Below, piece by piece: positions 1 through 9,266 of a stretch of DNA of 64,000 nt. The position numbers and the translations under genes are program-made. Positions within the stretch are counted from its first letter, which is position 1, and each line of letters starts with the position of its first letter. Origin of the DNA: Sphingomonas zeae (GTDB lineage: Bacteria; Pseudomonadota; Alphaproteobacteria; Sphingomonadales; Sphingomonadaceae); assembly GCF_014197135.1 (NCBI RefSeq), contig NZ_JACIFA010000008.1, forward strand, positions 1 to 64,000. The letters are read 5' to 3'. The notes beneath the pieces are model-generated. The model did not search any database. It worked only from the letters and a program-made list of their open reading frames with translations, and was not told the origin of the DNA.

Positions 1-159
1 GGTATCTCGGGTGCGATCCAGCATCTGGCGGGGATGAAGGATTCCAAGATCATCGTCGCGATCAACAAGGACGAGGACGCGCCGATCTTCCAGGTCGCCG
101 ATATCGGCCTGGTCGGCGACCTGTTCACCGTCGTGCCCGAGCTGACCGAAAAGGTCTGA
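1..159 (+). CDS. etfA: Electron transfer flavoprotein alpha subunit, C-terminal end (partial)
   Basis: Only the last 52 residues are in the window; the 5' part lies upstream. The visible end contains [25 protein letters not shown] and [10 protein letters not shown], the characteristic FAD-binding C-terminal segment of ETF alpha, and ends at a TGA at 157-159. ETF alpha/beta accepts electrons from acyl-CoA and related dehydrogenases and passes them to ETF-ubiquinone oxidoreductase. The beta subunit gene would be expected just upstream, outside the window. The family call is secure because this tail is highly conserved. Confidence 0.9.
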   Translation, partial: GISGAIQHLAGMKDSKIIVAINKDEDAPIFQVADIGLVGDLFTVVPELTEKV

Positions 160-169
160 CCCCGCATCC

Positions 170-243
170 CTCAGTTCGGCGAAGACCGGGACCTCTGGCT
201 GCTGTGCTGCGGCACTCGCCAGAGACCCCGGCTTTTCGCTGAG
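170..243. repeat. Long imperfect palindrome downstream of etfA
   Basis: Two arms, about 170-199 and 218-243, are reverse complements with a few mismatches (both are bounded by CTCAG/CTGAG and contain CTCTGGC/GCCAGAG). A transcript would fold into a stem of about 25 bp. It starts 11 bp after the etfA stop, so it may serve as its transcription terminator, but there is no T-run. It resembles the interspersed palindromes seen elsewhere in this window. Confidence 0.6.
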
Positions 244-338
244 GCGACGGGCGGCGGCGAGCGCCGAGGCTTCCGCGTGAACCATCACGCGATGTCCGCA
301 GCGTGTACGAAGCGGACCGAATCATCCGCCCGGTCATC

Positions 339-1544
339 TCAGTGCAAAGCCACCGGACGGCGGGACCGATCGGCCGACATATCGATCTCGCCACGCGAGA
401 CCCGTGCCGCGACCAGCCAGATCGCGAACCCGCCCAGCGCCAGGCCGCAGCCGACATAGCCGGTCGAGGTCCAGCCCAGGCCATTGGCGATGGCCAGGCC
501 GCCCGCCCAGGGGCCGATGGCATTGGCGGTGTTGAAGGCCGAATGGTTGAGCGCGGCGGCCAGCCCCTGCCCCTCACCCGCCACGTCCATCAGCCGCGTC
601 TGGAGCACGGTGCCCAGCGCCCCGCCCAGTCCGATCGCAAAGACGATGGGCAGGATCGTCCACAGGCTGCCCGCCGCCCAGGGGTAAAGCGCCAGCATCG
701 CCGCCGACCAGAGTAACAGCCCCCCCGCGGTCGGCATCAGGGCACGGTCGGCAAAGCGCGGCACCACGATATTGCCGATCGTCATGCCCAGCCCGAAGAC
801 CGCAAGAACCAGGGGGATCGTCGCCTGGGAAGCGCCCGTCACCTCGGTCAGGGTGGCCGCCAGATAGGTATAGACCGCGAACATGCCGCCAAAGCCGATC
901 GCTCCGATGGCGAGCGTCAGCCACACCTGCCCCCGGCCCAGCGCCGCCAGTTCGCGCCGGACGCTCGCGCCTTCGTCGGGCCGATCATGCGGCGCAGCGA
1001 TCGCCACCAGCGTCGCGGTCAGCAGCGCGAGCGCGGCGACGACCCCGAACACCCAGCGCCAGCTGAGCCACTGCCCCAGCACCTGCGCCAGCGGCACGCC
1101 GATCACCGTGGCGACCGTCAGTCCCAGCATGATCCGTCCGACGGCCACCGTTCGCCGGTCGTCGGGGACGAGCGAGGCCGCGACCAGCGCCGCGATCCCG
1201 AAATAGGCGCCGTGTGGCAAGCCGCTGAGGAAACGAAAGGCGAGCATCCAGTGATAATCGGGCGCCATCGCCGACAAGCCGTTGCCCAGCGCGAACATCA
1301 GCATCAGGACGATCAGCAGCGTGCGGCGGGCCAGCTTGGCGGACAGCACCGCCAGCAAGGGTGCCCCCACGACGACGCCCAGCGCATAGGCGCTGATGAC
1401 GTGCCCCGCCGTCGGGGCATCGATGGCCAACCCGCGCGCCAGATCGGGCTCCAGGCTCATCGCGGCGAATTCGGTGGTGCCGATCGCAAAGCCGCCCACC
1501 GCAAGCGCGGTATGGACGATGCCGGGGGGAAATGTCCGCGCCAT
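339..1544 (-). CDS. MFS transporter, AraJ/Cmr-like drug or sugar efflux type
   Basis: A 401-residue, very hydrophobic protein with about 12 membrane segments, the usual size of a major facilitator antiporter of the DHA1 class. The N-terminal FAIGTTEF motif in helix 1 and SGLPHGAYFG in the first half are typical of the AraJ/YdhP/NepI branch. The ATG at 1544 is preceded by AAAGGA, so it is preferred over an upstream in-frame ATG at 1607. The role is inner-membrane proton-driven export; the substrate cannot be told from sequence. The gene is divergent from the glycosyltransferase that follows. Confidence 0.85.
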   Translation of the reverse strand: MARTFPPGIVHTALAVGGFAIGTTEFAAMSLEPDLARGLAIDAPTAGHVISAYALGVVVGAPLLAVLSAKLARRTLLIVLMLMFALGNGLSAMAPDYHWMLAFRFLSGLPHGAYFGIAALVAASLVPDDRRTVAVGRIMLGLTVATVIGVPLAQVLGQWLSWRWVFGVVAALALLTATLVAIAAPHDRPDEGASVRRELAALGRGQVWLTLAIGAIGFGGMFAVYTYLAATLTEVTGASQATIPLVLAVFGLGMTIGNIVVPRFADRALMPTAGGLLLWSAAMLALYPWAAGSLWTILPIVFAIGLGGALGTVLQTRLMDVAGEGQGLAAALNHSAFNTANAIGPWAGGLAIANGLGWTSTGYVGCGLALGGFAIWLVAARVSRGEIDMSADRSRRPVALH

Positions 1545-1742
1545 GGGATATCCTTTCACATCCCCATATGTTGCACCGCAGCAGAGCGCGCAACCATAGC
1601 TCTGCATTTGCTGGCGAAATCAAAGATTTGGTCGGCCGAGCCGACCCGGCACGCGGCGGATGTGCCAAAATGGGCGGCGGTGCCGATTGAAACCGCCATG
1701 TCTGGCAGGCAGGCTGCCCTTCGGCAAAGGGGAGATTGCCGG

Positions 1743-3119
1743 ATGGGTGGGATCATCGGGGGGATCGACATCGCCGCGCGCGAACTGTTGCTGTTCGCGG
1801 GTGCAGGCCTGTTGATCGGCGGTGTCGACGACCTGTTGGTGGACTTTCTCTATCTGGCGCGACGGGCGCGGACAGGCCGCCGGGGCCAAACGCACCTAGA
1901 CCATCTGCCTCCGGCGATCACGCCGGGACGGATGATCGTCTTCATCCCCGCCTGGGACGAGGCGGAGGTGATCGGCGCGATGCTGTCGACCGCGCTGGGG
2001 CGTTTCGTGCATGACGATTATCGCCTGTATGTCGGGCTTTACCCCAATGATCCGGCGACCATCGCGGCGGCGGCCGACGTTGCGGCGAAGGACGAGCGGG
2101 TGCGGCTGGTCATCGGCGATCGGGCGGGGCCGACGACCAAGGCGGATTGCCTCAACAAGCTGTGGCACGCCCTGGCCCGCGACCGAGCGGTCGAGGGATT
2201 TTCGGTCAAGGCGATCGTCCTGCATGACTCGGAAGATGTCGTGCATCCGGCCGAGCTGACCGTGTTCGACTCGCTGATCGAGGGACGGGCGGTCGTGCAA
2301 CTGCCCGTATTGCCGCTGGTCGTGCCGGGATCGCGGCTGGTATCGGGCCACTATGCGGATGAGTTCGCGGAGAGCCATCGCAAGCAGCTGATCGTGCGGA
2401 CCTGGATCGGCGCGGGAATGCCGCTGGCGGGCACCGGCTGCGCGATCGCGCCCGATATGCTGGCCGAAATCGCCGAGCGCCGCGGCAGCGATCCGTTCGA
2501 CGCGACCAGCCTGACCGAGGATTATGAGCTGGGCCTGCGCATCGCCGAACTGGGCGGCGACGGGCTGTTCGCGCGGGTGACGGATCAGGCGGGCGGAGTC
2601 GTTGCGGTGCGCGCCTTCTTCCCCGCCGACCTGGTATCGGCGGTGCGGCAGAAAGCGCGGTGGATGACGGGAATCGCGCTGATCGGCTGGGACCGCACCG
2701 GCTGGGCCAAGCCGCTGGCGCTGGGCGATCATTGGTGGCGGCTGCGCGACCGGCGCGGGCCGCTCGCCATGCTGGTGCTGGCGGCGGCGTATCTGGGATT
2801 GTTCGCCGACGCAGCCGCGATCGTGCTGCACGGGATCAAGAGCGCGCCACTGCCCCCGCTCGATCCCGGTTTGCGTCGCCTGTTCGCCGTCAATGCGCTG
2901 CTGTTGTGGTGGCGGTTGAGCGTGCGGATGGTCTTTACCGGCCGCACCTATGGCATGCGCGAGGCGCTGTGGTCGGTGCCACGCTTCGTCGTCGGCAATT
3001 TCGTGGCGCTCGCCGCCGCACCGCGCGCGATGATGCGCTATCTGCTCGTCCTGCGCGGGCGCCCGGTGGTGTGGGACAAGACCCGCCATGTCTTTCCGGA
3101 TGTCTCGGTCCAGCCGTGA
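1743..3119 (+). CDS. NfrB-like membrane glycosyltransferase (GT2), short form
   Basis: A 458-residue protein with an N-terminal membrane segment (about residues 8-35), a GT2-type domain (IPAWDEAEVI near residue 65, LHDSEDVVH near 160, SLTEDYELGLR near 258, QKARWMTG near 302) and C-terminal membrane segments. The DSED and TEDYE/QKARW motifs match the GT-A fold of processive family-2 synthases. The overall order matches the catalytic part of NfrB, the c-di-GMP-controlled E. coli phage N4 adsorption protein. The C-terminal c-di-GMP-binding (MshEN-like) region of E. coli NfrB is absent. The ATG is preceded by GGGGAG. The next gene overlaps by 4 bp (GTGA) and looks like the outer-membrane partner. 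Confidence 0.8.
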   Translation: MGGIIGGIDIAARELLLFAGAGLLIGGVDDLLVDFLYLARRARTGRRGQTHLDHLPPAITPGRMIVFIPAWDEAEVIGAMLSTALGRFVHDDYRLYVGLYPNDPATIAAAADVAAKDERVRLVIGDRAGPTTKADCLNKLWHALARDRAVEGFSVKAIVLHDSEDVVHPAELTVFDSLIEGRAVVQLPVLPLVVPGSRLVSGHYADEFAESHRKQLIVRTWIGAGMPLAGTGCAIAPDMLAEIAERRGSDPFDATSLTEDYELGLRIAELGGDGLFARVTDQAGGVVAVRAFFPADLVSAVRQKARWMTGIALIGWDRTGWAKPLALGDHWWRLRDRRGPLAMLVLAAAYLGLFADAAAIVLHGIKSAPLPPLDPGLRRLFAVNALLLWWRLSVRMVFTGRTYGMREALWSVPRFVVGNFVALAAAPRAMMRYLLVLRGRPVVWDKTRHVFPDVSVQP

Positions 3120-4078
3120 GCGGGCGGCCGCTCCGCTTTCTGGGGGCGACCCTCGCGCTATGGACCATGGGGCGGCTGGCGTTTCTGCTGCCATCGGAGC
3201 CGGGCGTGGACGGAGTGAGCGTCACCCCCGTTGCGATGGCGGCGACACCGACTGCGACCGTCACGCCCGTTGAACCCGCCCCGGCGCGTCCGTTGCCAAG
3301 ACAGGCGCGTCCCATCTCCAGGGCTGCCACGATCCTGCTTGCAGCACGGCAGGTCCCCGATCCTGTGATGCCGTCAAGCGAGGCCGCAATTTCCGACGGG
3401 ATCATACCGTCCCTGCCGCCGCTTCCCATCATCCCCGCCATGCCGTCCCTGCCCACACCCCCCGATACATGGAGTGCAAGCTTCTGGGCGGTCGCGCGCC
3501 AGGGCGGAGGCGCGCTGCTGCCCGGCGGTCAGCTGGGCGGGACGCAGGTGGGGGGGCGTATCCTGCGCCGACTCGACCGGCGCGGCGACCTGTCGGCCAG
3601 TCTTCGCTTGTCCGCGCCATCGGAAGGATTGGGCCGCGAAATGGCAGTGGGGCTGGACTGGAAACCCGCCCGCCGCCTCCCCCTCCGGTTGATCGTCGAA
3701 CAGCGGATAGCGCTGGATGCCGGACGGGGAGGAACGGCCCTGCTCGCCGTGGCGGGCTATGGCCCGCGCAGCCTCGCGCCGGGTGTGACTGTCACCGCCT
3801 ATGCCCAAAGCGGCGTGGTGGCGCGGGGGACGGTCGAACCCTTCGCCGACGGGGCAGCGCGGGTCAGCACGCCGCTGACGCCCGCGATCGACCTAGGTCT
3901 GGGAATTTGGGGCGGGGCGCAGCGGGATGCGCAGCGACTGGATATCGGGCCGACTTTGGGAATCGCCCTGCCCGTTGCCGAACGCCGTATTCGCCTGTCG
4001 CTCGACTGGCGGCAGCGGGTGGCGGGGCGCGCGGCCCCCGATTCCGGTCCCGCCCTCACCATTGCGGGCGATTTCTGA
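3116..4078 (+). CDS. NfrA C-terminal-like outer-membrane/secreted protein
   Basis: 320 residues starting at a GTG that overlaps the stop of the glycosyltransferase (GTGA), implying translational coupling. Residues 1-25 form a signal or anchor segment, followed by a proline-rich linker to about residue 110. The rest is rich in alternating beta-strand patterns (GGQLGGTQVGGRILRRL, EMAVGLDWKPARRLPLRL, VTAYAQSGVVARGTVEPF, RIRLSLDWRQRV). These resemble the C-terminal domain of NfrA, the outer-membrane partner of NfrB; the TPR region of full NfrA is missing. The link to NfrA rests on pattern memory and gene order, so it is tentative. Confidence 0.6.
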   Translation: MSGRPLRFLGATLALWTMGRLAFLLPSEPGVDGVSVTPVAMAATPTATVTPVEPAPARPLPRQARPISRAATILLAARQVPDPVMPSSEAAISDGIIPSLPPLPIIPAMPSLPTPPDTWSASFWAVARQGGGALLPGGQLGGTQVGGRILRRLDRRGDLSASLRLSAPSEGLGREMAVGLDWKPARRLPLRLIVEQRIALDAGRGGTALLAVAGYGPRSLAPGVTVTAYAQSGVVARGTVEPFADGAARVSTPLTPAIDLGLGIWGGAQRDAQRLDIGPTLGIALPVAERRIRLSLDWRQRVAGRAAPDSGPALTIAGDF

Positions 4079-4123
4079 CTCGTTGACACTGTTCGGAAAG
4101 GTGCGCGCGTCTATAACGCGGCC

Positions 4124-5038
4124 GTGGACCTGTATCTTCCGATCGCCAACCTGTCGGTCAATGCGCTCGTCATCATCGCGCTGGGGGCGGGCGTGGGCCT
4201 GTTGTCGGGGATGTTCGGGGTCGGCGGCGGGTTCCTGACCACGCCCTTGCTCATCGTTTACGGTATTCCGCCGACCGTCGCCGCCGCCTCCGCCGCCAGT
4301 CAGGTGACGGGGGCCAGCGTTTCGGGCGTGTCCGCGCATTGGCGGCGCGGGGGCGTGGACGTGAAGATGGGCGGCGTGCTCGTCGCGGGCGGCGTGGTCG
4401 GGTCGTTCGCGGGTGCGTGGATCTTCCGCCTGCTCCAGGCGAGCGGACAGATCGATACGGTCATCGCCATCGTCTATGTGCTGATGCTGGGGTGGATCGG
4501 GTCGGTCATGGCGCGCGAGGCGGCCAGCGCGATCCTGGCGCAGCGGCGTGGGCGTCCCCAGAAAGCGGCGCGGCGGCGGCATCATCCGCTGGTCGCGGCC
4601 CTGCCCTTCCGCACGCGCTTCTATGCCTCGGGTCTGTATATCTCGCCGCTGGCGCCGCTGATGCTGGGCTTCTTCACCGGCATCCTGACCATATTGCTGG
4701 GCGTGGGCGGCGGTTTCATCCTGGTGCCCGCGATGATCTATATATTGGGCATGGCGACCAATGTCGTGCTCGGCACTTCGCTGTTCCAGACATTGTTCGT
4801 CACCGCCGTCGCGACCATGGTCCATGCGACGACGACAAAGGCGGTCGACATCGTGCTGGCCGGGCTGCTTTTGGTGGGATCGGTGACGGGGGCGCAGGTC
4901 GGCGCGAAGCTCGCCACCAATGCCAAGCCCGAATATCTACGCCTGGCGCTGGCGGTCATCGTGCTGCTGGTCGGCCTGCGCATCCTTCTGGGCCTTGTCT
5001 GGCGGCCCGAGGAAATCTTCACGGTCCAGCCCCTGTGA
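4124..5038 (+). CDS. TSUP family sulfite/sulfonate exporter (TauE/SafE-like)
   Basis: 304 residues from a GTG start (VDLYLPIANL). Two repeated halves each carry the family's glycine motif: LLSGMFGVGGGFLTTPLL near residue 27 and ILLGVGGGFILVPAMIY near residue 190. Eight or so membrane segments are visible. The family moves sulfite, sulfoacetate or related organosulfur anions across the inner membrane. The stop overlaps the GTG of the next gene by 4 bp, so the two are co-translated. Confidence 0.85.
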   Translation: MDLYLPIANLSVNALVIIALGAGVGLLSGMFGVGGGFLTTPLLIVYGIPPTVAAASAASQVTGASVSGVSAHWRRGGVDVKMGGVLVAGGVVGSFAGAWIFRLLQASGQIDTVIAIVYVLMLGWIGSVMAREAASAILAQRRGRPQKAARRRHHPLVAALPFRTRFYASGLYISPLAPLMLGFFTGILTILLGVGGGFILVPAMIYILGMATNVVLGTSLFQTLFVTAVATMVHATTTKAVDIVLAGLLLVGSVTGAQVGAKLATNAKPEYLRLALAVIVLLVGLRILLGLVWRPEEIFTVQPL

Positions 5039-5811
5039 CGCTCCAAGTGAAGCCCGCCGCCATCATCCTGGCGCTGTTCTCGCCGCTGTTGATGGCGCAG
5101 GCCAAGCCGGTGCTGGTCCCCGACGTGTCACAGCGCGATATCCAGATCGCCTACAGCTTCACCGGCGCCGAGCTGCTGCTGTTCGGCGCGATCCTCTATC
5201 CCGGCGGCCGGCCGCCCCGCGACGACAAGGCGACCGACATCGTCGTCGTGGTCAAGGGGCCGACTCAGTCGATCCTGATCCGCGAGAAGGAGAAGATCGC
5301 CGGACTGTGGGTCAATGCCGGACGCTTACGCTATCAGTCGGCGCCGTCCTTCTACGCCATCGCCTCGTCGCGGCCGATCGACCGGATCGTCGATGATCGT
5401 ACCCGCGCCATCTACGAGCTCGGGCTGGACAGCCTGCAACTCTCCCCCGCCTCCGCCGCGCCCGCCAATGTCCAGGCGCGGTTCCAGCAGGGGCTGGTCG
5501 ACCAGCGCCGCCGCAGCGGCCTGTATGTCGAGGCACCGCGCGCCGTCGAGATCACCGACGATGTGCTCTACCGTGCCCGCGTCACCATCCCGGCGCGCGT
5601 GCCGGTGGGGCGCTTCACGGCCGAGACCTTCCTGATCCGCGACGGCCGCGTGCTGGCCGCCGCTGTGCGCGACATCGACATCCGCAAATCAGGGTTCGAG
5701 CGCTTCGTCGCGCGCGCCGCCGACAAGGCCGCCATCCCTTACGGCCTGACCGCGGTGGCGCTGTCGATCCTGCTCGGCTGGACCGCCGGATGGATCGCGC
5801 GACGCGTGTAA
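5035..5811 (+). CDS. TIGR02186-type conserved membrane-anchored protein
   Basis: 258 residues from a GTG that overlaps the TSUP stop codon. It has an N-terminal signal segment, a conserved start of the mature part (LVPDVSQRDIQIAYSFTGAELLLFGAI), a beta-rich periplasmic region, and one C-terminal membrane helix (about 233-253) followed by a short basic tail. This architecture and its place after a TSUP transporter match the alphaproteobacterial TIGR02186 family. The function is unknown; gene pairing suggests it assists or senses the substrate of the exporter on the periplasmic side. Confidence 0.8.
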   Translation: MTLQVKPAAIILALFSPLLMAQAKPVLVPDVSQRDIQIAYSFTGAELLLFGAILYPGGRPPRDDKATDIVVVVKGPTQSILIREKEKIAGLWVNAGRLRYQSAPSFYAIASSRPIDRIVDDRTRAIYELGLDSLQLSPASAAPANVQARFQQGLVDQRRRSGLYVEAPRAVEITDDVLYRARVTIPARVPVGRFTAETFLIRDGRVLAAAVRDIDIRKSGFERFVARAADKAAIPYGLTAVALSILLGWTAGWIARRV

Positions 5812-5865
5812 GAATCGGAAAATCTTAAGCTTATCGTCCTAGCGTCCGGCTCTCTCTCCCATGGA

Positions 5866-7509
5866 ATGACGGCACGCCCCATGTCCTCGATACCGGACCT
5901 TCACCCCAACGACACGCCGGTCATCGGCTGGCTGCTCGCCATTGCCGGATCGTCGGGGGGAATCGTGCTGGACCGTCAGGCGCTGGCCGCGCTGGCGGAG
6001 GCGGACGACCCGGTGCTGGCGGCGGCGGGACAGGTCGCGATGCCCGTCAAGATCAAGCGCGGCGACCGCTGGATCATCGGCACGATCCGCTCGCTCTCGC
6101 TCGATCCCGCGGGCGACGCCGCCGCGCTGACCACCGAGATCGACCTGATGGGCGAGGGCATGCGCCAGCCCGAGACGGGCGAACTGTACGGCTTTCGTCG
6201 CGGCGTCACTTCCTATCCCATGCCCGGCGCGACGATCCACGCGATCACCGATGCCGAACTGGCCGGCATCCATCTCCATCGCGCCCAGACGACGGTGACG
6301 ATCGGCACCGTCCACCCCGCGCGCACGGTCCCCGCGACTCTGGCCGTCGACGCGCTGCTCGGGCGGCATTTCGCGATCCTGGGGTCCACCGGCACCGGCA
6401 AGTCGACCGCGACCGCGATGATCCTGCACCGCATCTGCGAACGGGCGCCGCTCGGCCATATCGTGATGATCGACCCGCATGGCGAATATGCCCATGCCTT
6501 TCGCGACGCCGGCACCATCCATGACGTCGGCAATCTGCGGATGCCCTATTGGCTGATGAATTTCGACGAGCATTGCGAGATTCTGCTCTCGGCGAGCGGC
6601 GCGCAGCGCCAGGCCGATGCCGATGTGCTCGCCAAATGCCTGCTCGCCGCCCGGATGCGCAGCCGGGCCGCCGCCGAGGTGCCGCGCGTCACCGTCGACA
6701 CGCCGATCCCCTATCTTCTGTCTGATCTGACCGCCCAGCTGTCGCAGGAGATGAGCAAGCTGGAGCGGGTCGGCGATATCGCGCCCTATCAGCGGATCAA
6801 GTCCAAGATCGAGGAGATCAAGGGCGATCCCCGCTATGCCTTCATGTTCTCCGGCATGTTGGTCGCCGATACGATGACCGATTTCCTGGCCCGTATCCTG
6901 CGGATGCCCGGCGACGGGCGGCCGATTTCGATCATCGACGTATCGGGCGTGCCGTCGGACGTGACCGGCGTCGTCGTAGCACTCTTGGCGCGGATGATCT
7001 TCGACCACGCGATCTGGACCCACCCCGCCGAGCGACGGCCGGTGCTGATGGTCTGCGAGGAGGCGCATCGCTATATTTCCGCGCAGGCCGAACGGGATTC
7101 GGCGGTCGGCCGTATCCTGTCGCGCATCGCCAAGGAGGGACGCAAATATGGCGTCTCGCTCGGGCTCGTGACCCAGCGGCCCTCCGATCTGGCCGAAGGC
7201 GTGCTGTCGCAATGCGGCACGATCATCGCCATGCGGCTGAACAACGAGCGCGATCAGGCGATGGTGCGATCGGCCATGCCCGAGGGCGGGCGTGGGCTGC
7301 TCGACACCATTTCGGCGCTGCGCAACCGCGAGGCGATTTTGTGCGGCGAGGGCGTGAGCTTCCCGATGCGGGCGAGCCTGGACAATCTGGCCGAGGACAA
7401 GCGCCCGGCGTCGAACGACATGACGATCACCGCGCTTTGGGCCAAGCCATCGGGAGGCAATCGGGTGCTGGCTGAGACGATCACCCGCTGGCGCGCGGCG
7501 GGGAAATAG
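5866..7509 (+). CDS. HerA-like ATP-binding translocase (DUF87 family)
   Basis: 547 residues. An N-terminal beta-barrel-like (HAS) region is followed by the P-loop GSTGTGKST at residues 173-181, the ring-ATPase motif MIDPHGEYAHAF near 200, the Walker B-like VLMVCEEAHRY near 393-403, and the arginine-containing GLVTQRPSDL. These are the markers of the HerA/FtsK hexameric DNA pump superfamily. No NurA nuclease gene is adjacent. The start could be 5866 or 5881; neither has a strong ribosome site. The gene converges on the M23 gene. Confidence 0.85.
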   Translation: MTARPMSSIPDLHPNDTPVIGWLLAIAGSSGGIVLDRQALAALAEADDPVLAAAGQVAMPVKIKRGDRWIIGTIRSLSLDPAGDAAALTTEIDLMGEGMRQPETGELYGFRRGVTSYPMPGATIHAITDAELAGIHLHRAQTTVTIGTVHPARTVPATLAVDALLGRHFAILGSTGTGKSTATAMILHRICERAPLGHIVMIDPHGEYAHAFRDAGTIHDVGNLRMPYWLMNFDEHCEILLSASGAQRQADADVLAKCLLAARMRSRAAAEVPRVTVDTPIPYLLSDLTAQLSQEMSKLERVGDIAPYQRIKSKIEEIKGDPRYAFMFSGMLVADTMTDFLARILRMPGDGRPISIIDVSGVPSDVTGVVVALLARMIFDHAIWTHPAERRPVLMVCEEAHRYISAQAERDSAVGRILSRIAKEGRKYGVSLGLVTQRPSDLAEGVLSQCGTIIAMRLNNERDQAMVRSAMPEGGRGLLDTISALRNREAILCGEGVSFPMRASLDNLAEDKRPASNDMTITALWAKPSGGNRVLAETITRWRAAGK

Positions 7510-7575
7510 GCGCCTTCAACTCTAACCCCTATCCACCACGTCCGTTCAGCCCAAGCGAACGGGTGTCGGGGATCC

Positions 7576-9045
7576 TTACCGCCCCGGCCTGACCGCCAGC
7601 AGCGCCTGTACCTCGCGACGGAAGGCGCGCAGTTTCGCGCCGGACAGGACCGCGACGCTCGCCAGCTTCAGGGTGCGCGGGTTCACGACCGCGCCGTTCT
7701 TCCACACTTCCCAGTGGAGGTGCGGGCCGGTCGACATGCCGGTCGAGCCGACATAGCCGATCACCTGCCCCTGTTTCACATGCGCGCCCGAGCGGACGGC
7801 GAAGCGGCTCATATGGCCATATCCGCTGGCGATCCCGCCCGAATGCGCCAGCTTGATAAAATTGCCATAGCCGCCCGATCGCCCGGCGAACTTGACCACG
7901 CCGTCCATCATCGCATGGATGGGCGTGCCATAGGGCGCCCCGATATCGGTTCCCTTGTGCATCCGCAGGAAGCCCATGATCGGATGCACCCGCTTGCCAT
8001 AGGAAGAGGTCACGCGTCCCGCGACGGGCATTCCCATCGCGCCGCGCCGCTCGCTCTGACCGTTGACGTCATACCATTGGCCGTCATCCTCGCCGGCCAG
8101 CCGCGCCAGCTGGACCTTGCGTCCATTATGGTCGAGCCCGGCGAACAGCAGCTTGCCGAGCCGCGTCTCACCGGTCGCGGCGCGTTCCCGCTCGATGATG
8201 AGGTCGAAACTGTCGGAGCGCTTTACATCGCGACCCACAGACATGCGTGCCGCCAGTGCCTTGATATAGGACTCGACCACCTTGGCGGGGGCGCCCGCGG
8301 CGCGGACCGATCGGTACAGGCTCGATCCCGCCAGGCCCTGGAGGCGAAGCGGGGTGCGATCGATCGCTATGGGGGCTTGCGTCATCTCCAGCCCTTGTGG
8401 CGTGCGGGTCAGCGTGACGGCCAGATCGAAGCGTGCGCGCAGCTTCATCGTCTCCAGCGGCCGCGCCACGGCACGGCCGGGCCGCCGCCCCAGGGTCAGC
8501 GCGATGCGGGTGCCGGAGGCGATCGCCTCGCCCCCTGTTGCCTGTTCGACCATGTCGGCGGCGGCGCGCGCCTGGTCCTTGGCGACCCCGGCGCGTTGCA
8601 GCACCCGGTCGAGCCGGTCGCCCGAACCGATGGTGGCGGACAGCTCGACCGTCGGCCGCTCGGGCGCTTCGGCCAATTGCGCGACCAGTTCGTTGGACGC
8701 CAGACGTCGCCCGCTATCCGCCCCCAGCGCCAGCGGCGCGATGGCTTGTGCTCGGGCATGGCTCCACGCCTCGCCGGTTAGCGGAGCTGGGGCCTGACCA
8801 AGGATCGGGCGGTGAAAGCCCGGCGCCATTGCGATGGTCGCGGCGCACAGCGTCAGGCAAGTCGCCAGGCCGCGCCACCAGTCGCGGCTGCCGATCTGCA
8901 TTCCCAGATCCGGCACCCAGTCGACCTCGCGGGCCGCCAGCCGCCACCGCTCCCATCGCCCCGTGGGCGAGGCGGCCACACCGCCGATCGGCCGCGTGGC
9001 GGTCCCGCCGGACAGGATCAAAGCTTGGTCGGTAGCAAGAAACAT
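7576..9045 (-). CDS. M23 family murein endopeptidase with OapA/LysM-like region
   Basis: 489 residues. An N-terminal cytoplasmic stretch precedes one membrane segment (near 58-75), then a periplasmic region with a GSGDRLDRVLQRAGV-type domain, then a C-terminal LytM (M23) domain. Zinc ligands are visible as H363 and D367 (HKGTD) and H442/H444 (HLHWE). The signature SSYGKRVHPI precedes them. It should cleave peptidoglycan cross-links (DD-endopeptidase). A start at 9045 (MFLATDQALI) gives the best fit; an upstream ATG at 9237 adds a low-complexity stretch and overlaps the next gene's promoter. Confidence 0.85.
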   Translation of the reverse strand: MFLATDQALILSGGTATRPIGGVAASPTGRWERWRLAAREVDWVPDLGMQIGSRDWWRGLATCLTLCAATIAMAPGFHRPILGQAPAPLTGEAWSHARAQAIAPLALGADSGRRLASNELVAQLAEAPERPTVELSATIGSGDRLDRVLQRAGVAKDQARAAADMVEQATGGEAIASGTRIALTLGRRPGRAVARPLETMKLRARFDLAVTLTRTPQGLEMTQAPIAIDRTPLRLQGLAGSSLYRSVRAAGAPAKVVESYIKALAARMSVGRDVKRSDSFDLIIERERAATGETRLGKLLFAGLDHNGRKVQLARLAGEDDGQWYDVNGQSERRGAMGMPVAGRVTSSYGKRVHPIMGFLRMHKGTDIGAPYGTPIHAMMDGVVKFAGRSGGYGNFIKLAHSGGIASGYGHMSRFAVRSGAHVKQGQVIGYVGSTGMSTGPHLHWEVWKNGAVVNPRTLKLASVAVLSGAKLRAFRREVQALLAVRPGR

Positions 9046-9266
9046 GAAGAGCGTTGCGTCCGTGAAATCGCCGAGCAGCGTCGCCGATCTCCCCCCGGCG
9101 CACAGGATTTTGCGGTGTCGGGCGCGCGAGCGAAAGTCAAAGCCGCTGCGCCCCGCCGCCCCGATGCTGCGGCAAGACGTGGCCGGACCGGGCCGAATAG
9201 GAAAGATCAGCGCCGGTCTTGCTTCATGCCGTTGCAACCGGGCAGCGGAAGCCCGATGTAGGGATC

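Noticed and set aside
987..1742. Upstream extension of the glycosyltransferase open frame (a 710-residue frame from 987)
   Set aside because: The extension is antisense to the MFS transporter, has no family pattern, and ATG 1743 has a good ribosome site.
1896..3194. 432-residue open frame on the minus strand
   Set aside because: It is a shadow of the glycosyltransferase, rich in Arg, His and Gln as expected from an antisense high-GC frame.
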